Source of the DNA: Arenimonas malthae CC-JY-1
GTDB lineage: Bacteria > Pseudomonadota > Gammaproteobacteria > Xanthomonadales > Xanthomonadaceae
Length of the DNA: 64,000 nt
NCBI RefSeq assembly: GCF_000747075.1
Contig: NZ_AVCH01000182.1
Location: 1-64,000, forward strand
Reading direction: 5' to 3'
Shown here: one piece after another, positions 1-11,391 of the stretch
How positions within the stretch are numbered: the stretch's first letter is position 1
Layout: each line of letters opens with the position of its first letter
Position numbers and translations under genes: made by a program
The notes under the pieces: model-generated
What the model was told of the DNA's origin: nothing
Seen by the model: only the letters and a program-made list of their open reading frames with translations
Databases searched by the model: none

Positions 1-226
1 CGCGCCGGGCCTCGGCGTCGGCCAGCGCGGCGCGGGCCGCCAGCTCCTCGACGCTGGGGCCGGCCTCGGGCGTGGCGTCGCGCTTCCAGGCCTGCGTGCT
101 GCCCGCCGGGCAGGGCTCGGACTGGATGCTCACCGCGCCCTTGGCGTCGGTGCACTTGTAGAGCGATTCGGCCGCCGCCGGCCCCGCGGCCAGCAGCGGC
201 AGCACCAGGAAAATGACCGCGCGCAC
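1..226 (-). CDS. DUF4124-like secreted protein, partial (3' end outside window)
   Basis: The reading frame starts at a GTG 3 bp past the stop of the S9 peptidase gene and runs off the window edge, so only about 75 residues are visible. They show an N-terminal signal peptide (MRAVIFLVLPLLAAGPAAA) followed by ESLYKCTDAKGAVSIQSEPC. That pattern, with two cysteines around a short beta-hairpin, is typical of DUF4124 proteins common in this bacterial family. A charged, Ala/Glu-rich helix follows. The function of DUF4124 is unknown. The tight spacing suggests co-transcription with the peptidase. No ATG is available near the start, so GTG is chosen. Confidence 0.6.
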   Translation of the reverse strand, partial: MRAVIFLVLPLLAAGPAAAESLYKCTDAKGAVSIQSEPCPAGSTQAWKRDATPEAGPSVEELAARAALADAEARR

Positions 227-229
227 CGT

Positions 230-2212
230 TTACTCCGGCTTCGCTTCCGCGGCCGGGGCAGCCGGCGCGGCGTTCTTCAGGTGCGTGTCGAGGAAAGCCA
301 GCATGCGGCCGTAACCCTCGATCTGGTTCTTCTTCTTCGAGAATCCGTGGCCCTCGTCGTCGAACACCACGTATTCCACCGGCACGCCGTTCTTTTGCAC
401 CGCCGCCACGATGTCGTCGCTCTCTGGCTTGATCACGCGCGGGTCGTTGGCGCCCTGCAAGACCATCAGCGGCACGTTGATCTTGTCGGCGTGGAACAGC
501 GGCGAGGTTTCGATGAGGAAATCGCGCTGCGTCTCCGGGTTGCCGATCTCCTGGTACAGGGCCTCGCGGAAGCTTTCCCAGTAAGGCGGGATCGATTCCA
601 GCGTGCGCAGCCAGTTCGACACGCCGAAGATGTTCACGCCCACCTTGAACTCGCCCGGCTGGAAGGCCAGGGCCGAAAGCACCATGTAACCACCGTAGCT
701 GCCGCCGACGATGCCGATCTTGTCGTCGTCGACGTAATCGAGGGTCTGCAGGTACTTCTTGGCTTCCACCGTGTCCCACAGCGGCTCGCGGCCGTGCTTG
801 CCGTCGTCGGCGGCGAAGAAGGTCTTGCCGTAGCCCGAGCTGCCGCGGTTGTTGATGCCAAGCACCACGTAGCCATGGTTGGCCAGGTACTGGATGAGCG
901 CGGAATGCGCGCGCGTGGTCTGGCCGCCCGGGCCGCCGTGCACCCACACCAGGGCCGGCGCCGGGTTGTCGGCGCTGGCCTGGTGCGGCTTCCACAGGAT
1001 GTTCGGGATGGCCATGCCGTCGAAGCTGGCGAAACGCACCACCGTGGAATCGACCAGGTCGGCGGGGTCGATGGCCGGGTTGAGCGAAGTGGTGAGCTGC
1101 TTGGGCTCGCCGCCGCCCAGCTCCAGCACGTACAAGTCGTTGGGCTGGCGGTCGCCGTTGAGGTAGAAGGCCAGGCGCTTCTCCGAGCGCGACACGCGCA
1201 GGTTGCGCACTTCGCCGGCCGGCATCTCGGGCAAGGCCACCTCGGTGCCGCCGGCCACGTCGAACAGCTGCACGCGGGTGCTGCCGTCCACGTTGGTGGC
1301 CACGGCCAGGTACTTGCCGCCGTGCGAGAAGCTGGCGTCGAAGATGTCCCAGTCGGCCGACTGCACCGGCTCGTGCTCCCAACTGCCCAGCTTCACGCGG
1401 CGCAGCTGCGCGAACTCGCCCTGGTCGTTCGCCGTGTAATACAGCCACTGACCGTCGGGGCTGAAGTCCTGGGCATCGAACGCGGCCTGGCCTTCATGCT
1501 GCGACACCTTGGTGGATTTGCCCGTGGCGAGCTCGACCAGGTGCAGGTCGCTGTCGTTGGTGGTGTTGGACTGGCCCAGCGCCAGCCACCTGCCGTCCTG
1601 CGACACCACGCTGGGCTCGTAGCCGTCCTTGTTCTCGTAAACCCGGGTGCGCTCGTAGGTCGTGGCGTCGTAGCGGTAGACGTCGAAGAAGCGCGCGTCG
1701 CGCTCGTTGGTGATGACGTGGAACGCACCGCCGTCGGCGGTGAAACCCAGGAACCCGGCCTTGAGGTTTTCGCCCGGGGTCAGGTCGCGTTCGCTGCCGT
1801 CGGCTTCGATCACGTAAAGGTGGTCGAGTTCGTTGCCGCCCTGGTCGCGGGTGACCAGCACGCGGTCGTCGGCCGGGAAATAGGACACGGCATAGACGTT
1901 GTCGGTTTCGGAGGCCGTCACCGCGGTCCACTCGCCGCCGGCCAGCGGCATCGAGTAGGCGTTCCATATCCCGCTCTTGTTGGAGGAGAACAGGATGCGC
2001 GACTCATCGGCGTTGAACGACGCGCCCGAGACGCCCGTGGACTCGATGAACTCCTCGATGCCGTACTGCCGGCTCGGGCGCGCCACTTCGGCGGGCGCCG
2101 CGGCGGCCTGGGTGCCCTGCCCGTCGGCGGGCGGCGTACCGGCGGGCTGGCAGGCGGCCAGGGACAGGGCCAGGGTGATGGCCAGCGGCAGGGCGGTACG
2201 GCGAAGGGTCAT
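230..2212 (-). CDS. S9 family prolyl oligopeptidase-type lipoprotein peptidase
   Basis: A 660-residue secreted serine peptidase. The N-terminus is a lipoprotein signal (ALSLAAC, Cys about 21). Residues about 60-390 look like the WD40/beta-propeller of the family. The C-terminal alpha/beta hydrolase domain carries the triad Ser505 (GGSYGGYM), Asp590 (NDPRV) and His622 (DEGHGF). S9 enzymes of this kind cleave peptides after proline or act as dipeptidyl or acylaminoacyl peptidases; the exact specificity cannot be read. It is probably anchored to the outer or inner membrane facing the periplasm. It lies downstream of the diguanylate cyclase gene on the same strand, and a DUF4124 gene follows after 3 bp. 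Confidence 0.9.
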   Translation of the reverse strand: MTLRRTALPLAITLALSLAACQPAGTPPADGQGTQAAAAPAEVARPSRQYGIEEFIESTGVSGASFNADESRILFSSNKSGIWNAYSMPLAGGEWTAVTASETDNVYAVSYFPADDRVLVTRDQGGNELDHLYVIEADGSERDLTPGENLKAGFLGFTADGGAFHVITNERDARFFDVYRYDATTYERTRVYENKDGYEPSVVSQDGRWLALGQSNTTNDSDLHLVELATGKSTKVSQHEGQAAFDAQDFSPDGQWLYYTANDQGEFAQLRRVKLGSWEHEPVQSADWDIFDASFSHGGKYLAVATNVDGSTRVQLFDVAGGTEVALPEMPAGEVRNLRVSRSEKRLAFYLNGDRQPNDLYVLELGGGEPKQLTTSLNPAIDPADLVDSTVVRFASFDGMAIPNILWKPHQASADNPAPALVWVHGGPGGQTTRAHSALIQYLANHGYVVLGINNRGSSGYGKTFFAADDGKHGREPLWDTVEAKKYLQTLDYVDDDKIGIVGGSYGGYMVLSALAFQPGEFKVGVNIFGVSNWLRTLESIPPYWESFREALYQEIGNPETQRDFLIETSPLFHADKINVPLMVLQGANDPRVIKPESDDIVAAVQKNGVPVEYVVFDDEGHGFSKKKNQIEGYGRMLAFLDTHLKNAAPAAPAAEAKPE

Positions 2213-2274
2213 GGCTCGGGCTCCGGCGGGCGGTGTGAGGCCCCGACTTTACGCCTGTGCCCGGCGGGCCGCGA

Positions 2275-3903
2275 TCAGTCCGCGGCTTCCACCCGGTTGC
2301 GGCCGCCGGCCTTGGCCCGGTAGAGCTGCCTGTCGGCGGCGTCCACCAGCGCGGTGGGCTCGCGGCCGCGCACGGGCGCGCAGGTGGCCACGCCCAGGCT
2401 GATGGTGACCACGCCGGTGGCTGGGTTGCCCTCGTGCGGCAGGGCCAGCGCCTGCACCCGCTGCCGCAGCGATTCGGCCACGGCGCGGGCGGCGGCCTCG
2501 TCGGCGCCCGGCAGCACCACCACGAATTCCTCGCCGCCGTAACGCGCCACCAGGTCGCCGCCCTGGCGCACGCCGGCCTGCAGCGCCGCCGCCACCTGCT
2601 GCAGGCAGGCGTCGCCGGCCACGTGGCCGTACTGGTCGTTGTAGCGCTTGAAGAAATCGATGTCGGCCATGACCACCGACAGCGGGCCGCCGCTGCGCAA
2701 CGCACGCTCCCATTCGCGCAGCAGCGCCTCGTCGAAGGCGCGGCGGTTGGCGATGCGGGTCAGGCCGTCGGTGGCGGACAGTTCGCGCAGGCGCGCCTCG
2801 AGCTCCTTCTGCGCCGAGACGTCGTGCAGCACGACGACGAAATGCGCGATCCCACCGTCCTCGCCCCGCACCACCTCGGCTAGGGCACTGACGGGGTAGC
2901 GGGTACCGTCGGGACGCGTGCCCCACACTTCGTCCTCCCAGTGGTCGCCGGCGTTGATCGCGGCCATGACGCGCGACATCAGGGCCGGTTCCTGCGCCAG
3001 GGTCGGCGGGAGCTGGCCGACGACGTCCACGGCGCGGCGGCCGGTGAGGCGCTCGAAGGCAGGGTTCACGCTGACCACGTGCATCCGGGGGTCGAGCACC
3101 ATGATGGCTTCGCTGGTGTGGCGCACCACGATGTCGGCCAGGCGCAGGCCTTCCTGGGCCTGTTCGAGTTCGCGCAGCTGTTCGGCGAGGCGTTGGCCCA
3201 GCCTGGCCATCCGTTGAGCCGCCTGCCGCTGCAGCTGCAGACCCACCAGGAACAGCGCCACCAGCGCCAGCACCAGGCCGGCGATGGTGAGGCCGAAGCT
3301 GCGGTAACGCGCCTGGGTGTCGAGCCAGGAATCCTGTTCGATGTCGATGCCCAGGACGGCGATGAGCCGGCCGTCGGCGTCATTCACCGGCGTGAGCGCG
3401 CTGACGAAACTTCCCCACTCGTCCTGCACGACGCCCGAGAAGACCGGGCGGCCGGTTTCGACCACGTTTCGAAGTTCGTACGAGGGGCCCTCGTACACGT
3501 CGCCCGGCGCCGAGTAGTCGGACGAGTCCGGATCTTCGGCGTCGGCCAGGAACACGAAGCGGTCGCTGCGCCCGGGCAGCGGACGCATCAGGTAGACGAA
3601 GCGGAATTCCGGGTTGGCATCGCGCACGCTGCGCAGGTCGGCGCGAACGGCGTCGTGCGCGGGGCTGCCGGCGTCGGCGGGCTGGCCGCGCAGCGCGGCG
3701 ACTTCGCCGGGCTGGAGCAGCGCGGCGGCCGTATTCACCACGCCCAGGCCATGCTGCTGCTCGACGCGCTCGCCGAACTCCACCATCTGGTCGACGAACC
3801 AGGCCGAGGCCGCCAGCGTCACCAGGAACAACAGGCCACCCAGCCACAGCGGGCTGCGGGAGTTCGCGGGCGGCGGCGGTCCGGCGGGATCGGGGTCGGC
3901 CAT
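2275..3903 (-). CDS. Membrane diguanylate cyclase, PAS-GGDEF
   Basis: A 542-residue protein with a transmembrane helix near residues 20-40, a periplasmic sensor-like region, a second helix near 205-225, a short coiled coil, a PAS domain (about 255-370) and a GGDEF domain (about 380-540). The active-site motif GGEEF sits at 456-460 (RYGGEEFVVV), so it should make c-di-GMP from two GTP. The inhibitory RxxD site normally five residues upstream reads QGGD, so product feedback may be weak. The periplasmic ligand is unknown. It is flanked by the secreted TonB_C-like gene 4 and the S9 peptidase on the same strand. Confidence 0.9.
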   Translation of the reverse strand: MADPDPAGPPPPANSRSPLWLGGLLFLVTLAASAWFVDQMVEFGERVEQQHGLGVVNTAAALLQPGEVAALRGQPADAGSPAHDAVRADLRSVRDANPEFRFVYLMRPLPGRSDRFVFLADAEDPDSSDYSAPGDVYEGPSYELRNVVETGRPVFSGVVQDEWGSFVSALTPVNDADGRLIAVLGIDIEQDSWLDTQARYRSFGLTIAGLVLALVALFLVGLQLQRQAAQRMARLGQRLAEQLRELEQAQEGLRLADIVVRHTSEAIMVLDPRMHVVSVNPAFERLTGRRAVDVVGQLPPTLAQEPALMSRVMAAINAGDHWEDEVWGTRPDGTRYPVSALAEVVRGEDGGIAHFVVVLHDVSAQKELEARLRELSATDGLTRIANRRAFDEALLREWERALRSGGPLSVVMADIDFFKRYNDQYGHVAGDACLQQVAAALQAGVRQGGDLVARYGGEEFVVVLPGADEAAARAVAESLRQRVQALALPHEGNPATGVVTISLGVATCAPVRGREPTALVDAADRQLYRAKAGGRNRVEAAD

Positions 3904-3966
3904 GCCCCGAGTGTATCCGCCGGGGGCGCCAATGCCAGCGCCGCGGGGCGGCCCCGGGACGGGGCG

Positions 3967-4725
3967 TCAGGGGGCCTGCGTGGCGTCCGGCAGGGCTTCG
4001 CGGGGCCTGGCCAGCTGCACGTCGGCATCCTGCGGCGCGGGGCGGGCGTCGTCCGGGGCCGAGACGTCAAGCGGCCAGGCCTCGCAGCTGGCCTGGGGGC
4101 AGAAGGTAACCGGCACCAGCACGCGCGTGGCCAGCGGCTGGCCGTCCACTTCCTCGACGGCGAAAGTCCATTTCGCCACGGCACGCAGCACGGCCTTTTC
4201 GAAGGACGCGCGGCGCGCGGCGTCATCCGAGGGCTCGCCATTGCGCGCCAGCGCCACCCGCTCGATGCGTGAGTTGGCCATGTCCACCTTGCCGTCGGCC
4301 CGGATGGACAACAACGCCAGCACGCCGGCGCCATAGCCCGCGCTGGCGGCGATGCCCGGGAAGGGCACGCGGCGGCGCTTGTCGAAGGCGGCCGAGCCGC
4401 CGCTGATGCCTTCCAGCCTGGCCAGGTAATCGCCATTGCCGTCCGGCTCGAAGCGCATCTTCAGCGTCAGCGAAGTGCGGCTGGGCACCGCCACGCCGCC
4501 CTTGCGGGCCGGTTCGAATTCCACCTTGCGGGCGGTGTCGTCGAGCAGGGCGCGGATGGGCCTGGGCACCTCGCCCAGCATATCGGCGTCGGTCACGCGG
4601 CCGCTGGCGTCCACGGACACGTGGGCGGAGTAGTACTCGACCTTGCTGCGCGGTGCAGCCCCGGGCGCGGCGGCGAAGGCTGGCAGGGCGAGCGAGAGCA
4701 GCAGGAGGGGAAACGTCGCTTTCAT
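3967..4725 (-). CDS. Secreted TonB C-terminal-like protein (paralog 1 of 3)
   Basis: A 252-residue protein with a clear signal peptide (MKATFPLLLLSLALPAFAAA). The mature part appears to contain two successive TonB_C-like halves. The first has VSVDASGRVTDADM...VEFEPARKGGVAVPSRTSL and the second LSIRADGKVDMANS...WTFAVEEVDGQPL, each with the V-x-V/I-x-A-x-G-x-V strand and the W/V-x-F-x-P/V helix end seen in energy-transducer TonB domains. It lacks the N-terminal membrane anchor and Pro-rich linker of true TonB, so it should be soluble in the periplasm. Two related genes lie at 4751 and 6454. Function unknown; the domain reading is from motif similarity only. Confidence 0.65.
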   Translation of the reverse strand: MKATFPLLLLSLALPAFAAAPGAAPRSKVEYYSAHVSVDASGRVTDADMLGEVPRPIRALLDDTARKVEFEPARKGGVAVPSRTSLTLKMRFEPDGNGDYLARLEGISGGSAAFDKRRRVPFPGIAASAGYGAGVLALLSIRADGKVDMANSRIERVALARNGEPSDDAARRASFEKAVLRAVAKWTFAVEEVDGQPLATRVLVPVTFCPQASCEAWPLDVSAPDDARPAPQDADVQLARPREALPDATQAP

Positions 4726-4750
4726 CGGATGTCCTGTGTCAGTTCCGGTT

Positions 4751-5539
4751 TCAGGCCGCCGGCACCGCGGGCGCGGGCAGGTTCGGTTGGGCCAGGCGGA
4801 TGCCCGCGTCCACGGGCGCCGGGCGCGCCAGTCCCGCGGTGACTTTCCGGCTCCATTCGTCGCAGGACCGGCGTGCCTGCGCGCCGGTGGCCGTGGCCCC
4901 TTCGAGGCAGAGCGTGACGGGCACGCGAAGTTCGGTGCTGACTGCCACGCCGTCCACTTCCTCGAGGATGAAGGACCAGCCCTGCAGGGCTTCCAGCAGC
5001 GCCTCGCGCAGGTCCCGCTGCTGGCGCGTGCTGGCGCCTTCCACCAGGCGGTCGCCGCGGTAGAACTCGATGCGTTCCACCGACGAGGCCGCCACGTCGG
5101 CCTTGCCGTCGGGGCGGGTGCGCACCACCACCACGGCCAGTACGTTCCTCCCCGCGCGCACGATGGCGGCCGGGAACTTCGGCGCCTGGGTGGTCGCCGC
5201 GTAAGTGCCGCCGCCCGTCACCTCAAGCACCTCGGCGCGGTAGTCGTCGCCGTCGGGCGTGAACTTCATGCGCAGCTGCAGCGAGGTGCGGCTGGGCACC
5301 GGCACGCCATCGCGCAGCGCGGGTTCGAAAGGGATGCGCGCGGCCGATTCGGACACCAGGGCGTGGAAGGCCACGGGCGTGTCGTCGATGAATTCGGTGC
5401 CGGTCACGCGGCCTTCCGCGTCCACGCTGACGCGCACGTTGAAGCGGTGTTCGAAGGTCTTGCCGGCGGTGGCCTGGGCCTGGGCCGTCAGCACCAACGC
5501 CAACGCGAGCAGCAGGCTCGCCAGCAGCGGGTGTTTCAT
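4751..5539 (-). CDS. Secreted TonB C-terminal-like protein (paralog 2 of 3)
   Basis: A 262-residue paralog of the preceding gene, 25 bp upstream of it. The signal peptide is MKHPLLASLLLALALVLTAQA. The same two-half layout is visible: VRVSVDAEGRVTGTEF with IPFEPALRDGVPVPSRTSL, then VVRTRPDGKADVAASS with WSFILEEVDGVAVSTEL and a final VPVTLC. A C-terminal cysteine pair (CLEGATA...RRSCDEW) may form a disulfide. The tandem arrangement suggests duplication. Likely co-transcribed with paralog 1. Function unknown. Confidence 0.65.
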   Translation of the reverse strand: MKHPLLASLLLALALVLTAQAQATAGKTFEHRFNVRVSVDAEGRVTGTEFIDDTPVAFHALVSESAARIPFEPALRDGVPVPSRTSLQLRMKFTPDGDDYRAEVLEVTGGGTYAATTQAPKFPAAIVRAGRNVLAVVVVRTRPDGKADVAASSVERIEFYRGDRLVEGASTRQQRDLREALLEALQGWSFILEEVDGVAVSTELRVPVTLCLEGATATGAQARRSCDEWSRKVTAGLARPAPVDAGIRLAQPNLPAPAVPAA

Positions 5540-5619
5540 CGGGCTTCCTCCTGGAGTTCGATCGTCGGGAAGACCTTAGCGGCAATTTTCCCGGCCCGCG
5601 TCGCGATTGTCCTGTATCG

Positions 5620-6444
5620 CTAACGGGATGAGCGGCTCGAAGCGGCCGGTGCCAGCGCAGCATAAGCCGCGCGCACGGCCAGTTCGCCGTGCTTGCGCTC
5701 GAGGCGGCGCACGATGAAATGCCCGCGCGCGGCCTGCTGGAAATGGCTGATGAAGACGAGGTTGAGCGTGGCGCCGCTGGCCGCGCCCACCAGCGGCGCG
5801 GCCTGGGCCAGGGCCTTCTGCGTGACCGGGATGGAGAAGCGGCTGGCCACGCCCTGGATCAGCTTCACCATGGCGGGCGCGGCGCCGCTGCCCATGCCGG
5901 CGGCGACGTAGCGCGTGGCGGCCGTCACCTGCTGCGCCAGCGCGGCGCGGGTGGCGAAGTAGCCCGATTCGGCGCCGTCGTCGTCGCTGCGCGCGCCGCC
6001 CAAGGCCAGCACTTCCAGGCAGGCGATGCGGGTGCCCGGATCGGCCGGCGATTCGCCTTCGCTGCGGGCGATGTCGGCGATCGAGCGCAGCATGGCCGTG
6101 GTGGTGAGCGGCAGCTCCACCAGCAGGCCCGGCAGGCCGAAGAAGCCACCGACGGCTCCGGTGCCCGCCACGGCGGCCTTGTGCAGGCGCGGGCTGGCGG
6201 CGGCGCCGGGCGTGCCTTCGCGCAGGGTCAGCAGCGCGGCGCGGAAGGCGGTTTCCACGGCCTTGCGCGCGGCGCGGTCGAGCAGGCGCTGGGCCGGTCC
6301 GGGCAGGCGCCCGAGCATGCCTTCGATGGGCGCGCCAATCACGTTCGCCAGTTGCACCGCGAGCCCCGGCGATTCGAGCAGCGCGCGGGCGCGCTCGAGC
6401 TCGGCCTGGTCGGCCGGCGGCAGCGGCCACAGGATGTCACCCAT
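5620..6444 (-). CDS. EcsC family protein
   Basis: A 274-residue protein matching the EcsC family: a helical N-terminus (LWPLPPADQAELERARALLE), a Gly-rich amphipathic/hydrophobic region GAVGGFFGLPGLLVELPLTTTAMLR-type and the block ADIARSEGE...RIACLEVLALGG, which are hallmarks of the family. EcsC proteins are found with ABC transporters in Firmicutes but their biochemical role is not established. No signal peptide is seen. The start lies 9 bp after the stop of TonB_C-like paralog 3, so both are probably in one transcript. Confidence 0.75.
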   Translation of the reverse strand: MGDILWPLPPADQAELERARALLESPGLAVQLANVIGAPIEGMLGRLPGPAQRLLDRAARKAVETAFRAALLTLREGTPGAAASPRLHKAAVAGTGAVGGFFGLPGLLVELPLTTTAMLRSIADIARSEGESPADPGTRIACLEVLALGGARSDDDGAESGYFATRAALAQQVTAATRYVAAGMGSGAAPAMVKLIQGVASRFSIPVTQKALAQAAPLVGAASGATLNLVFISHFQQAARGHFIVRRLERKHGELAVRAAYAALAPAASSRSSR

Positions 6445-6453
6445 GCGCGCGGG

Positions 6454-8833
<2,380 letters not shown>

Positions 8834-8868
8834 CCGCGACCTGGCCGGACACCATCCCCGGGGGAAGG

Positions 8869-9750
8869 ATGTCAGACCAGGCACACCGCGCCGCGGACGC
8901 CATCGCCGAGCTCGACGCGGCGATGGACGTGCACCTCGACTGGACGCGGCGCGTCCTGCGCTGCGCCCTCACCCGCGAACCGCCCGGCGAGCAGATGCTC
9001 GCGCCCGACGCCCACGAGCGCTGCCATTTCGGCCACTGGCTGGCCAGGACCCTGCCCGAACTGGAGCGGCTGGACGCCAGGAAGGCGCACCAGCTGGCGG
9101 CACTGCACCGGCGGATGCACGATGCGATCCGCGTCCTGTGCGGGAACGTGCTGGAAGGCCACCCCGGCGATGGCGCGGCGCTCGCCAACTTCGAAGAGGC
9201 GCAGGCCGGGCTGGTGCAGCGCCTGGCGAGCTTCAAGACGCGCATCCTGGCCGAAGCCGTGCGCCTCGATCCGCTCACCGGGCTGCCGCTGCGCTACAGC
9301 CTCGAGGGCGAGTTCGTGCTCAGCCAGCGCCACGCCCGTCGCAGTGGCTCGCTCTTCTTCGTGGCGATGTTCGACATCGACCATTTCAAGCAGGTCAACG
9401 ACATCCATGGCCACCTCGTCGGAGACCTCGCCCTGCGCCACCTGGCCGACACCCTGCGGCGGATCCTGCGGCCCAGCGACCGGCTCTATCGTTACGGCGG
9501 CGAAGAGTTCCTGCTGCTGATGCTGGCCGAGGACACCGCCGAAGCCGAGGCCGCGATCGAACGCTTCCTGCATGCCGTGCGCAACTCGCCGGTGGCCCTG
9601 CCGGGCCAGGTGGCGCTACCGCAGCGCGTGACCATCGGCCTGGCCCAGGTGGCCCACGGCGAAACGCTGGAGCAAGCCGTGGAGCGCGCCGACCGGGCGC
9701 TCTACGAGGGCAAGCACGCGGGCCGCGACCGCTACGTCCTGGCCCGCTGA
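8869..9750 (+). CDS. dgcZ: Zinc-sensing diguanylate cyclase, CZB-GGDEF (DgcZ-like)
   Basis: A 293-residue cytoplasmic protein of the same layout and length as E. coli DgcZ (YdeH). The N-terminal CZB domain (about 1-125) has the zinc ligands His22, Cys52, His80 and His84 (HLDWTRRVL, CHFGHW, LHRRMH). The C-terminal GGDEF domain has GGEEF at 210-214 and an RxxD inhibitory site (RPSD). In DgcZ, zinc at the CZB site represses c-di-GMP synthesis; the same is inferred here. It lies 35 bp after the CoA-transferase gene, possibly in the same transcript. The symbol is by analogy of architecture. Confidence 0.85.
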   Translation: MSDQAHRAADAIAELDAAMDVHLDWTRRVLRCALTREPPGEQMLAPDAHERCHFGHWLARTLPELERLDARKAHQLAALHRRMHDAIRVLCGNVLEGHPGDGAALANFEEAQAGLVQRLASFKTRILAEAVRLDPLTGLPLRYSLEGEFVLSQRHARRSGSLFFVAMFDIDHFKQVNDIHGHLVGDLALRHLADTLRRILRPSDRLYRYGGEEFLLLMLAEDTAEAEAAIERFLHAVRNSPVALPGQVALPQRVTIGLAQVAHGETLEQAVERADRALYEGKHAGRDRYVLAR

Positions 9751-9764
9751 GGCCGCAGCCGCGC

Positions 9765-10442
9765 TCAGCCGCGCCGCAGCGCCGAAAACGCCAGCCCGGC
9801 GCGGTGCCGGAAGCCCATGCTTTCGTAAAGCCCGAGCGCACGCGTGTTCGAGGGGCTCACGTGCAGGAAGGGCTGCAGCCCGCCGGCCAGCAGGTCGTTG
9901 CACAGGAAGGCGGTGAGCCGGCGCGCATGGCCGCGGCCCAGGTGTTCGGGGTGGGTGCAGATGGCGCTGACTTCGCGGAAGCCCGGCGGGCCCATGCGCT
10001 CGCCGGCGATGGCCGCCAGGCGGCCGTTTTCGTACATGCCGAAGTAGCGGCCCATCGCCATGGCGCGTGGACGGAAGTAGTGCGGGTACACCAGCGCGAT
10101 CAGCTCCAGCAGGTCGGCGCGGCGGTCTTCGCCCAATTCGACGATCTCGGGCCCCGGCGTTTCCGCCAGCGGCTCCGGGCAATGCATCTGCACCAGCGTG
10201 AACTGCGGCTCGAGCACGAAGCCCGGTGGCAGCGCCGGGTGCGGGCCGATCACCAGCGCGGTGTCGCCGGGCGGCAGCAGGGCTTCGAGCGCCGCGGCGT
10301 CGGCGTGGCCGTCGCGCGGCACGCCCAGGAAAGGGGCAATGTCGGCCGGGTAACGCAGCACTTCGCCGTGTGCGAGCGCGAGGCCGCGGTGGCGGTTCGC
10401 CAGCGAATCAAACGCGGGGTTGTCGAGCGGGTGCGGGGCCAT
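9765..10442 (-). CDS. GNAT family N-acetyltransferase
   Basis: A 225-residue protein with a C-terminal GNAT (FR47-like) fold. The acetyl-CoA binding motif A is visible as SAICTHPEHLGRGHARRLTAF (R/Q-x-x-G-x-G/A) and motif B as LHVSPSNTRALGLYESMGF. The N-terminal half (about 1-105) is a family-specific extension. The substrate is unknown. The gene converges with the dgcZ-like gene, the stops being 14 bp apart. Confidence 0.8.
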   Translation of the reverse strand: MAPHPLDNPAFDSLANRHRGLALAHGEVLRYPADIAPFLGVPRDGHADAAALEALLPPGDTALVIGPHPALPPGFVLEPQFTLVQMHCPEPLAETPGPEIVELGEDRRADLLELIALVYPHYFRPRAMAMGRYFGMYENGRLAAIAGERMGPPGFREVSAICTHPEHLGRGHARRLTAFLCNDLLAGGLQPFLHVSPSNTRALGLYESMGFRHRAGLAFSALRRG

Positions 10443-10497
10443 GGCGGCCAGTGTGGCGGGGCGGGCCGGGCCGGGGATGTGTCGGAAGTCGCGCCGC

Positions 10498-10812
10498 TCA
10501 GGCCGGCAGGTCGGGGTCGCCGGGCGTGAAGCTGATTTCCTCGATCTCGTCGAAGGCCTTGCTGTCGAGCAGGCCGTCGTCGAACTCGAACTCCTCGGGG
10601 GCCGGGGCGGTCTGCCATTCCTGCACCAGCAGGCGGGCCTCGTCGGCCTCGTCGCTCTCCACCACCACGCGGATCTGCGGCGTGGTGGCCAGGGCGCCGG
10701 ACGGGTCGGCCACCTGCGGGCCGAAGATGTGGGCAGCGATGCCCGAGGTGACCAGCAGCTCCTGCACCAACTGCGCGTCCAGTTCGTTCTGGGCGATGTA
10801 AACGGGAATCAC
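10498..10812 (-). CDS. DUF2007-like (putative signal-transducing) small protein
   Basis: A 104-residue protein starting at GTG 10812; AGGATGG lies about 7 nt upstream of that start. The N-terminal 65 residues (VYIAQNELDAQLVQELLVTSGIAAHIFG ... IRVVVESDEADEARLLVQEW) match the DUF2007 pattern, a small alpha/beta domain that reads as 'address of the paralog, then a modified residue'. The C-terminal 35 residues are acidic and low in complexity. Function unknown. It is divergent from the SH3-like gene. Confidence 0.7.
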   Translation of the reverse strand: MIPVYIAQNELDAQLVQELLVTSGIAAHIFGPQVADPSGALATTPQIRVVVESDEADEARLLVQEWQTAPAPEEFEFDDGLLDSKAFDEIEEISFTPGDPDLPA

Positions 10813-11022
10813 GGCCGGTCCATCCTGCGAAGGGTCCGGGGAGACATTGGGACGCCGTTTCACGCGTGAAACTGTGAACTCCGTCACATTTTGCAAGGGT
10901 TTCGGGCAGGTGGTGCCTGGGGGCTGACCAGCGGAGCCCGGTCCTCCGGCATAGGCGAAGTGCGGCCAGTGAACGTATCCTTCACGGGGCGCTCCTTCAG
11001 GGGGAGCGGGAGCCACCGCCTT

Positions 11023-11391
11023 GTGAATACGCTCAAAGCCATCAACGCGCAGGTCACCGCGCCCCAGGAAAGTCCCGACGCGATCCCGCTCACCCTCAAG
11101 CCGGGTGACCCGGTATACGTGCGCCACGCCCACCCGGACCGCCCGGGTTACGTCTGGGCCGAAGACGGCCAGCTCAGCGCCGGCTGGGTGCCGCTGGACC
11201 TGATCGACATGAACTCCGGCCGCCCCCAGGCCAAGGCCGAATACTGCAGCGCCGAACTCACCGTGGAACCCGGCGACACCGTGCGCCTGATCTGGGAAGA
11301 CCCCAAGCACGGCGCCTGCTGGTGCGAAGACCGCCACAGCGAGCGTGGCTGGATCCGCAACGAGCGGCTGGCGTTCGAGCAGAAAAACTGA
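11023..11391 (+). CDS. SH3-like domain protein
   Basis: A 122-residue cytoplasmic protein with two SH3-like beta repeats: PGDPVYVRHAHPDRPGYVWA...GWVPLDLID and PGDTVRLIWEDPKHGACWCE...GWIRNERL. Similar small bacterial proteins carry SH3b-type domains of unknown partner. The start is uncertain: GTG 11023 is chosen because homology-like sequence begins there, but the frame is open back to 10891 and another GTG lies near 10968. The stop codon is inside the left arm of a strong hairpin, and the transposon lies immediately beyond. Confidence 0.65.
   Translation: MNTLKAINAQVTAPQESPDAIPLTLKPGDPVYVRHAHPDRPGYVWAEDGQLSAGWVPLDLIDMNSGRPQAKAEYCSAELTVEPGDTVRLIWEDPKHGACWCEDRHSERGWIRNERLAFEQKN

Noticed and set aside
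281-2323. Very long open frames opposite the S9 gene and elsewhere (for example 47479-51876 extended frame, 6437-8884, 54158-55951)
   Set aside because: They lie on the opposite strand or out of frame with recognised genes, are rich in Arg/Ala/His/Gly, and are artefacts of high GC.
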